A program made the position numbers and the translations under genes. The notes beneath the pieces were generated by a model, which was not told the origin of the DNA, searched no databases, and saw only the letters and a list, made by a program, of their open reading frames with translations. This document shows positions 6,822 through 11,954 of a DNA stretch of 11,954 nucleotides, piece by piece. The number at the start of each line of letters is the position of its first letter. Position 1 is the first letter of the stretch. Source of the DNA: Anaerolineae bacterium (GTDB taxonomy: Bacteria > Chloroflexota > Anaerolineae > 4572-78 > J111); the NCBI GenBank assembly GCA_020433785.1, contig JAGRCC010000162.1, positions 3,878-15,831 on the forward strand, read 5' to 3'.

Positions 6822-8624
6822 GTGGCTATTCATATCCTGCCGCCGGATGTTGCGGCGAAAATCGCGGCGGGCGAGGTGGTGGAACGCCCCGCTTCGGTCG
6901 TCAAAGAGCTGGTCGAAAATTCAATCGATGCCGGGGCGGCCTTTATTCGAGTTGAAATTCAACAAGGCGGCAAACGGCTCATCCGGGTCATGGATGACGG
7001 CTGCGGCATCCCCACCGTCGAAGTGCCGCTAGCCTTTGCCCGGCACGCCACCAGCAAGCTCGACACGGTCGAAGATCTCAACTGCGTCAAAACCCTCGGT
7101 TTTCGGGGTGAGGCGCTGGCCTCGATTGCGGCCGTGTCTCAACTGACACTATCCACCCGACCGGCCGCTCAAGCCGCTGCCAGCCGCATCCGGGTGGAAG
7201 GCGGGCAGCAGGTTTCGCTCGGCTCAGCCGGGTCGCCGGCCGGAACAATCATTACCGTGGAGAATCTCTTCTATAATGTGCCGGCCCGCCTCAAGTTTCT
7301 CAAAGCCGAGGCCACCGAAGCCGGCCACATTCACCGCATTGTCTCCCACTACGCCCTGGCTTACCCCCACATTCGCTTCACCTTACTTAGCGACAACCGC
7401 ACCACCTTTCAAACCAGCGGCAGCGGGCAGTTGTTCGATGCCTTAGCGGCCGTTTTTAGTTTGGAAACCGCCCGCCAGATGTTTGAAGTAGCCGGACAGG
7501 AGGACGCGCCGGAGCTGCCGCAGCCGATCGAGCTGTACGGCTACACCGGCAGCCCGTCGCTCCATCGCGGCATGCGAGATCAAATCGTTTTCTTTGTCAA
7601 CAAACGCTGGATTCAAGATCGGGCGCTCAACCAGGCCGTAGTCCAGGCCTACCACACCTTTTTGCCCGTCGGTCGATTTCCCGTGGCTGTGCTGAACATC
7701 GAACTTGATCCGGCCCAGGTTGATGTCAACGTTCACCCCACTAAGGCCGAAGTCAAATTCCAAGAGCCGCGTCTGATCTTCAAAGCTGTTCAGCGGGCCG
7801 TCCGAGAAGCGGTGGTGGCTGCCGCGCCGGTTCCCAGCTATGGCATCCATCCAGCCCCCTCGGCTGCTGCGTTTACCGGCCACGCCGGCGATGCCGTGGC
7901 CTGGAGCAGCGCCTTGCGCGGCCACAGTCGAATTGAAGCCGGCCAGTTTGGCTTCGAAGCGCAGCGCACGTTACCCTTCCACGCGGCGGGCGATGATGAG
8001 CATGGCCAGGATGTCTGGCCGATGGAAGCTGAGGCTACCTCAAAAAAGTTACCACCTATGCGAGTGGTCGGTCAAATTCAACAAATGTATATCGTTACCG
8101 AAGGGCCGGACGGGCTGTACTTAATCGATCAGCACGCCGCCCACGAACGCATCTTATATGAGAAGTTGGCCGCCCAAAAAGCTAAAGCCGATGTTCCCCG
8201 CCAGCAATTGCTCGAACCGGCCGTGGTCGAGCTGTCACCCAGTCACGCCGCCATCGTCGAAGCAGAATTAGAGGTTTTAATCGGAATTGGCTTTGAAATT
8301 GAACCGTTTGGGGGGACGACCTATCGGCTGCGGTCAGTGCCGGACATGCTTAGGCAAGCTGAGCCGGCTCAAGCCTTTATCGACATTCTGGCGGAAATCG
8401 CCGATGGGGCAATTCCTCTGGCTAAAGAAACTCACGAGAAAATTGCGATTACGGTTTGCAAACGGGCTTCGGTTAAAGGAGGGCAAGTGCTATCTCACGA
8501 AGAGATGCGCGAGTTGGTGCGTCAACTCGAGGCTACGGTGGCGCCCCGCACCTGTCCACACGGCCGCCCCACGATGATTCACTTGAGTGGAGCGCAGTTG
8601 GCTCGTGAGTTTGGCCGAATATAA
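6822..8624 (+). CDS. mutL: DNA mismatch repair protein MutL
   Basis: This 600-residue cytoplasmic protein couples mismatch recognition by MutS to strand removal. The N-terminal GHKL ATPase shows ENSIDAGA (32-39, catalytic E32), DDGCGIP (58-64), RHATSKL (74-80) and GFRGEAL (93-99). The S5-like domain ends near HPTKAEVKF (305-313). A variable linker (about 336-410) leads to the C-terminal dimerisation domain. There, DQHA at 436-439 with E442 and E447 gives the complete DQHA(X)2E(X)4E endonuclease motif, and C546 in VCKRAS plus CPHGRP (578-583) are the usual metal-site partners. It is therefore the nicking type of MutL found in bacteria that lack MutH/Dam strand discrimination. The start is the GTG at 6822, eight bases after AGGGG (6809-6813); the N-terminus AIHILPPDVAAKIAAGEVVERP aligns with the family from its first residues. 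mutS is not adjacent. The gene ends 22 bp from a convergent gene with no visible terminator hairpin. Confidence 0.98.
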   Translation: MAIHILPPDVAAKIAAGEVVERPASVVKELVENSIDAGAAFIRVEIQQGGKRLIRVMDDGCGIPTVEVPLAFARHATSKLDTVEDLNCVKTLGFRGEALASIAAVSQLTLSTRPAAQAAASRIRVEGGQQVSLGSAGSPAGTIITVENLFYNVPARLKFLKAEATEAGHIHRIVSHYALAYPHIRFTLLSDNRTTFQTSGSGQLFDALAAVFSLETARQMFEVAGQEDAPELPQPIELYGYTGSPSLHRGMRDQIVFFVNKRWIQDRALNQAVVQAYHTFLPVGRFPVAVLNIELDPAQVDVNVHPTKAEVKFQEPRLIFKAVQRAVREAVVAAAPVPSYGIHPAPSAAAFTGHAGDAVAWSSALRGHSRIEAGQFGFEAQRTLPFHAAGDDEHGQDVWPMEAEATSKKLPPMRVVGQIQQMYIVTEGPDGLYLIDQHAAHERILYEKLAAQKAKADVPRQQLLEPAVVELSPSHAAIVEAELEVLIGIGFEIEPFGGTTYRLRSVPDMLRQAEPAQAFIDILAEIADGAIPLAKETHEKIAITVCKRASVKGGQVLSHEEMRELVRQLEATVAPRTCPHGRPTMIHLSGAQLAREFGRI

Positions 8625-8646
8625 ACGGGTGTGATTGAAGCTATAG

Positions 8647-9456
8647 TTATCGCGGTTTGCGTTCGGCCACCCACAAATGGGCTAATTTCCGCCAGCGTTC
8701 GTGATGTTTTACCACCAAACCAGCCTCGGTAATGTGCTTGGTCCAAGTAGCCGCCGAGAAAAAGCTGTATACCCCCGGTCCAAACGCAATAAAGTTCAGC
8801 CAGTCACGGTCGTGTTCGGCCATCAACAGCTTACCGTTGGGTTTAAGGATACGGGCGAATTCGTTAAAAATCTTCTGCCGGTCGGCGGGATCATGCAGTT
8901 CGTGCAGGCTGAAGCTGCAATAAATCACATCGGCCCAATTGTGGGGCATAGGCAGGCTTTCCACTTTGGCCGTCCGGCGATAGATGCGGCGATCGGTATC
9001 CAGGGGTGGGGTCATGGCTCGGGCACGGCGTAGGGCAGCGTCGGGCATCTTGTGGGGATCGTAAATATCCAAAACAAAGTAATGCCCCCGATTGACACGA
9101 GATAGCAGTCCTTGCGTGCCCCGCAACTTACCGCAGGTAATATCGATGACCACATTGGCTTCGTTTAAGTCAACCAGATCAGCCAGCCGGTCATACTCGC
9201 GCCTGGGGCCAAAGTCATAAACGATGAATGAGGCGACCAGAATATTGAAGATAATCATGATGGCCCCTATACCGGCGGCTAAAAACAGCCACGACCAGGG
9301 TGCCATTAAAAACGCGCTCGAGATCAGCGCGGCCAGCCCGAACCCTAGAATCCCGGCAAAAATAGGCCAGTTATAAACCAACGTTGAAATTGTACCCGAA
9401 TACTGTGGATTTCGCAGCAGTTCGGGGAAGAAGCCGGGCTGTGGTTTTGCAGTCAT
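8647..9456 (-). CDS. Membrane-anchored class I SAM-dependent methyltransferase
   Basis: This 269-residue protein begins with two predicted membrane helices (about 31-50 and 55-78), followed by a Rossmann-type methyltransferase domain (about 85-265) that should sit at the cytoplasmic face. Motif I is VVIDITCGKLRGT (102-114). It aligns with the usual DxGCGxGRGT, but Gly107 is Thr and Gly111 is Leu, so the SAM loop is degenerate. Acidic D130 ends strand 2, ADVIYCSFSLHEL (175-187) is the motif IV region, and ILKPNGKLLMAEHDRD (203-218) is the typical post-motif segment. The substrate is unknown; a lipid, quinone or other membrane-associated small molecule would suit the anchor (inference). The ATG at 9456 follows GAGGAG (bases 9463-9468 on the opposite strand), six bases away. 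It lies 103 bp downstream of a GbsR-like regulator in the same direction and may be its target. Confidence 0.85.
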   Translation of the reverse strand: MTAKPQPGFFPELLRNPQYSGTISTLVYNWPIFAGILGFGLAALISSAFLMAPWSWLFLAAGIGAIMIIFNILVASFIVYDFGPRREYDRLADLVDLNEANVVIDITCGKLRGTQGLLSRVNRGHYFVLDIYDPHKMPDAALRRARAMTPPLDTDRRIYRRTAKVESLPMPHNWADVIYCSFSLHELHDPADRQKIFNEFARILKPNGKLLMAEHDRDWLNFIAFGPGVYSFFSAATWTKHITEAGLVVKHHERWRKLAHLWVAERKPR

Positions 9457-9526
9457 GCGTCACTCCTCAGGAGATTTAATCGAGGGTTATTTACTACTAA
9501 GTATTCATATCTTTTAGAAAAAAGTG

Positions 9527-9575
9527 AAAGTTATGAAAACAAAAGACGAGAAAGTCTACCTATGACGATAACTTT
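9527..9575. repeat. Inverted repeat spanning the end of the regulator gene
   Basis: AAAGTTAT (9527-9534) and ATAACTTT (9568-9575) are perfect 8-bp arms enclosing 33 bp. Inside is a smaller dyad, AGAC-GAGAAA-GTCT, at 9544-9557. The right arm lies within the last codons of the regulator and the left arm in the untranslated gap before the methyltransferase. In the minus-strand transcript the inner dyad is followed by a U-rich run. It could be a weak transcription attenuator or chance in AT-rich DNA; the stems are short and AT-rich. Confidence 0.3.
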
Positions 9576-10087
9576 TTCACCTTGAGCGCCGTGCCGAGCA
9601 ACTTTAGGATACTGTTTGGCTTGTGCGCTTCTAAATCTTTGTAAACGTCAACACCGGTTTCAAAAAAGGTGAGCAAATTTTTCACTTGCTCACGCTCATA
9701 GGCCCCTTCAGACGGCGGCATGGTGTCCAGTTCGGCCATACTTTCGCGGAGCATATTGATCGTCGGATCGACCTCTCGCTTTTTACGTTCGCGGGCGATA
9801 ATCCGCCCCATAGTCCAGACGTCCTTCTCGGTGGTGTAATATTCGCGCCGCTCGCCCTTAATGTGCAGCCGGGTGACCAGCCCCCACGAAATAAGCTCAC
9901 GCAAGGCCATGCTCACATTACCCCGGCTAATTTGCAGTTCTTCCATTATATCATTAGCGCACAGCGGTTCATCCGAGAGAAACAGCAGGGCATGGACCTG
10001 AGCCATAGTCCGGTTGATACCCCACAATGACCCCATCTCGCCCCAGTGTAGGATAACTTTTTCTTTTATTTGATCAAGTGTCGGCAT
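9560..10087 (-). CDS. GbsR/MarR-like winged-helix transcriptional regulator
   Basis: This 175-residue cytoplasmic DNA-binding protein has a winged helix at about residues 20-95. The putative recognition segment is SRGNVSMALRELISWGLV (54-71), followed by a wing with GERREYYTTEKDVW (78-91). The helical C-terminal half (about 95-160), with the repeated basic stretch RERKKRE, suits dimerisation. Length and layout match the GbsR branch of MarR-like regulators, known for controlling choline/glycine betaine genes in Bacillus; many family members have other roles. The ATG at 10087 has only a weak ribosome-binding site (AGAAGA nearby). A strong promoter with a palindrome over the expected transcription start lies directly upstream, which points to autorepression. 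The membrane methyltransferase gene follows 103 bp downstream in the same direction. The effector is unknown. Confidence 0.88.
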   Translation of the reverse strand: MPTLDQIKEKVILHWGEMGSLWGINRTMAQVHALLFLSDEPLCANDIMEELQISRGNVSMALRELISWGLVTRLHIKGERREYYTTEKDVWTMGRIIARERKKREVDPTINMLRESMAELDTMPPSEGAYEREQVKNLLTFFETGVDVYKDLEAHKPNSILKLLGTALKVKKLSS

Positions 10088-10099
10088 GGTCTTCTAAGA

Positions 10100-10117
10100 T
10101 TTCAGAATTTACTGAAA
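10100..10117. promoter_or_regulatory. Palindromic operator over the regulator's transcription start
   Basis: TTTCAG-AATTTA-CTGAAA is an 18-bp dyad with perfect 6-bp arms. It begins two bases after the -10 element of the regulator's promoter, so it should cover the expected transcription start near 10113. A dimeric winged-helix protein bound here would block transcription, consistent with autorepression by the GbsR-like protein (inference). Confidence 0.6.
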
Positions 10118-10119
10118 AG

Positions 10120-10148
10120 ATGATAGCATGGAGCTGCTTAGAAGTCAA
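10120..10148 (-). promoter_or_regulatory. Sigma70-type promoter of the GbsR-like regulator
   Basis: Read on the minus strand: TTGACT (10148-10143), a spacer of exactly 17 bp, then TATCAT (10125-10120). Both hexamers match the consensus at five of six positions. The start codon lies 33 bp further on. The promoter sits in the 101-bp gap after the glycosyltransferase gene and separates the regulator from that gene transcriptionally. Confidence 0.75.
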
Positions 10149-10188
10149 TAACCAGGCCCCGGTTTGTCCTAATTTTCACAGCTTCCGC

Positions 10189-10878
10189 TTAAGAAAAGCC
10201 ATACTTGAGAATCACATAAACCGCCCGAAAGCCGTCTCGCCAGCTTATTTTTTTACCTTCGTCATAAGTTCGACCGTAATAGGAAATACCTACCTCGTAG
10301 ATGACGCAGTTGAGGCGGGCCACCTTAGCCGTAATTTCCGGTTCAAATCCAAAGCGATTCTCTTCAACCTCAATTTGGTCGATGACGCTTTTCCTAAAAA
10401 CTTTGTAGCAAACCTCCATATCGGTCAGGTTGAGGTTGGTAAACATGTTCGATAGAAAGGTCAAGATGCGGTTGCCGATGGAGTGCCAAAAATAGAGCAC
10501 CCGGTGGCTCTCGCCGCCCACAAAGCGAGAACCAAAGACCACATCCGCTTTACCGTCTAGAATGGGTTTGAGCAGCTTGGCGTATTCCATCGGATCATAT
10601 TCCAGATCGGCGTCTTGGATGATGACCACGTCGCCCGTGGCATGCTTGAAACCGGTGCGCAGGGCGGCCCCTTTGCCTTGATTTTGCTCGTGGAAGATCA
10701 CCAGTATATTGGGGTGTTGTTTGAGACTATGCAGGTAGTCCCGCGTCCCGTCGGTCGAGCAATCGTCGACAATAATAAGCTCCCGGTCGGTAGGCAGTTC
10801 AACGTTGAGGATAAGCTGGACAATAGGCAGAATCGTGTCGCGCTCGTTGTAGCACGGGATGACAATCGATAACTTCAT
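10189..10878 (-). CDS. Family 2 glycosyltransferase (DPM1/polyprenyl-phosphate type)
   Basis: This 229-residue GT-A fold enzyme moves a sugar from a nucleotide-sugar donor, probably to a polyprenyl-phosphate or another envelope acceptor. Visible motifs are [13 protein letters not shown] (4-16), the donor-binding VDDCSTDGT (37-45), [12 protein letters not shown] (66-77) and the metal-binding DAD within QDADLEYDP (88-96), followed by GSRFVGG (116-122) and [10 protein letters not shown] (152-161). [10 protein letters not shown] (176-185) and the basic [18 protein letters not shown] segment (199-216) are typical of dolichyl-phosphate mannose synthase-like bacterial enzymes. There is no C-terminal membrane segment, so it is likely soluble or peripheral. 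The ATG at 10878 fits the family N-terminus but has no visible Shine-Dalgarno sequence. It follows the homocysteine methyltransferase gene by 27 bp and is probably cotranscribed with it. Sugar and acceptor cannot be told. Confidence 0.93.
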   Translation of the reverse strand: MKLSIVIPCYNERDTILPIVQLILNVELPTDRELIIVDDCSTDGTRDYLHSLKQHPNILVIFHEQNQGKGAALRTGFKHATGDVVIIQDADLEYDPMEYAKLLKPILDGKADVVFGSRFVGGESHRVLYFWHSIGNRILTFLSNMFTNLNLTDMEVCYKVFRKSVIDQIEVEENRFGFEPEITAKVARLNCVIYEVGISYYGRTYDEGKKISWRDGFRAVYVILKYGFS

Positions 10879-10905
10879 AAAAGTAAACGCCCGAACTTAC
10901 ACCAA

Positions 10906-11889
10906 TCAGGCTCTCTCCCTTCTGCGGCTGCGACGTTTGGTGTGATCGCTGCCGTTGACGGCGGGGGCAGCTGCCAAATTTTGGGCCAGTACTTGGCTCA
11001 ACGGCGGCGCGACATAGCCGGCCAGCACCGCTTTCATGGCGGTAATATGCTCAGGATTGCTGCCGCAGCAGCCGCCCAGCATCTTCACATGTTGATCGGC
11101 AAATTTGAGGGCATAATCAGCCATAATTTCGGGCGTCACATCGTAGATTGCCTCACCGATGCCTTCCAAGCGCGGCAGACCGGCGTTGGGTTTAGCCACC
11201 AAGGTGGCTTCCGGTAAGGCGCTGCGCATGGCCGTGAGCGCCACCAAATTATCCTCTAAACTCCGGCCGCAGTTTACACCCACGGCCTTCACACCGCTGC
11301 CCCACAAGGCTTGTACCGCCTCAGCAGGAGTGACGCCCATCATCGTCCGGCCGTGGGTATCGAAGCTCATGGTCACGGTCACCGACACCTCGGTCACCTG
11401 CAGGGCGGCTTGCACAGCGGCCTGCGCCTCGCGTAGATCGCTCATAGTTTCGATGTGAATACCATCGACCCCACCTTCCACCAGGGCGGCAACCTGTTCG
11501 GCAAAATAGGCGACGGCTTGCTCATACGTCATTTCGCCCATCGGATCCATCAAAACGCCGGTGGGGCCAACCGAGCCTAACACCAACACCGAGTCGCCGG
11601 CCACTTCACGAGCCAGTTGAGCCGCGGCCACATTAACCGCCTGGGTGAGATGGTCGCTCTGTTCCAGCACCAGCCGAGGGCGGGTTCCGCCAAAGGAGTT
11701 GGTCAAAATGGCGTCAGAGCCGGCCTCTACGTAGGCTCGATAATGAGTCTTGATTGCCTCGGGATTCTGTAAATTCCATAATTCAGGGGCCATGCCCGGC
11801 GGCAGCCCTAACTTTTGCAACTGGGTTCCGGTGGCGCCGTCCATCACAATAATGCCTGGTTCGGCCAATTTCTGTCTAAGGTCAGCCAT
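10906..11889 (-). CDS. Homocysteine S-methyltransferase family protein
   Basis: This 327-residue TIM-barrel enzyme of the Zn-dependent homocysteine methyltransferase family transfers a methyl group to homocysteine to make methionine; the methyl donor is not evident. Numbered from the ATG at 11889, it shows MDGATGTQLQKLG (16-28), TNSFGGTR (63-70), LGSVGPTG (104-111), GIHIETMSDLREA (143-155), and the zinc ligands C207 in VNCGRS with C274/C275 in GGCCGSNPEHI. It covers only the N-terminal homocysteine-binding module of cobalamin-dependent MetH, as BHMT and MmuM do. The frame stays open upstream to a TTG at 11949, but family proteins begin at MADLRQKL. AAAGGAA (11907-11901), 11 bases before the ATG, supports the shorter form. 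The C-terminus ends in a Lys/Arg-rich tail, KRRSRRRERA (318-327), after an Ala-rich linker. The glycosyltransferase gene follows 27 bp downstream. Confidence 0.92.
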   Translation of the reverse strand: MADLRQKLAEPGIIVMDGATGTQLQKLGLPPGMAPELWNLQNPEAIKTHYRAYVEAGSDAILTNSFGGTRPRLVLEQSDHLTQAVNVAAAQLAREVAGDSVLVLGSVGPTGVLMDPMGEMTYEQAVAYFAEQVAALVEGGVDGIHIETMSDLREAQAAVQAALQVTEVSVTVTMSFDTHGRTMMGVTPAEAVQALWGSGVKAVGVNCGRSLEDNLVALTAMRSALPEATLVAKPNAGLPRLEGIGEAIYDVTPEIMADYALKFADQHVKMLGGCCGSNPEHITAMKAVLAGYVAPPLSQVLAQNLAAAPAVNGSDHTKRRSRRRERA

Positions 11890-11900
11890 AGATAGGTCGG

Positions 11901-11907
11901 TTCCTTT
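11901..11907 (-). promoter_or_regulatory. Ribosome-binding site deciding the homocysteine methyltransferase start
   Basis: AAAGGAA on the minus strand lies 11 bases upstream of the ATG at 11889. The spacing is slightly long. It would be coding sequence if the upstream TTG at 11949 were used, but that TTG has no visible site of its own within the window. Confidence 0.55.
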
Positions 11908-11954
11908 CACTCTGAAAAAAATCAATCCAGGAATCTTACCGTGACTCAAAACAA

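Noticed and set aside
7443..7925. 160-codon open frame on the minus strand inside mutL
   Set aside because: mutL is continuous and full-length here with conserved motifs on both sides; the antisense frame is a by-product.
8625..8646. Possible shared terminator between convergent mutL and the methyltransferase
   Set aside because: The 22-bp gap holds no GC-rich hairpin or T-run on either strand.
8647..11889. Glycine-betaine/osmolyte pathway reading of the GbsR-like regulator, methyltransferase and homocysteine methyltransferase
   Set aside because: The methyltransferase is membrane-anchored and unlike glycine/sarcosine methyltransferases, the regulator has its own promoter, and no betaine-specific gene is present; family names alone suggested the link.
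11890..11949. TTG-initiated N-terminal extension of the homocysteine methyltransferase
   Set aside because: The extra 20 residues do not resemble the family N-terminus, and a ribosome-binding site lies inside them upstream of the better ATG.

Overview
The window reads as chromosomal DNA from a free-living bacterium of moderately high GC. The proteins resemble Chloroflexota (Anaerolineae/Caldilineae-like) in style: a NarL-type two-component pair, an endonuclease-type MutL without a neighbouring mutS, a GbsR-like regulator and Zn-type homocysteine methyltransferases. This placement is an impression from protein character and was not tested by a search. No rRNA, tRNA, CRISPR array, complete insertion sequence or phage gene was seen.

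Region 1 (1-1094): a minus-strand two-component module, with a NarL/FixJ response regulator (182-811) followed 9 bp later by the first 57 codons of a membrane protein that is probably its sensor kinase (1-172, cut by the window edge). The 283-bp divergent spacer (812-1094) is unusually rich in nested inverted repeats and carries two copies of an 11-bp dyad, GTGACnGTyAC.

Region 2 (1095-6726): a tight plus-strand cluster with gaps of 25, 26 and 31 bp. It encodes a stand-alone receiver domain, an unrecognised 233-residue protein, a ClC-family chloride channel/transporter with CBS and RCK_C-like regulatory domains, and an 813-residue APC-superfamily permease with a large loop insertion and an unrecognised C-terminal domain. 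The whole looks like an ion/solute transport operon under two-component control, and it is the most unusual part of the window.

Region 3 (6727-8624): mutL with its own good sigma70-type promoter. It ends convergently, 22 bp from the next gene.

Region 4 (8647-11954, all minus strand, listed in transcription order): a homocysteine S-methyltransferase-family protein (start re-assigned to 11889), a family 2 glycosyltransferase, a GbsR/MarR-like regulator with a clear promoter and an overlapping palindromic operator, and a membrane-anchored SAM-dependent methyltransferase with a degenerate SAM-binding loop. The regulator probably controls itself and perhaps the methyltransferase.
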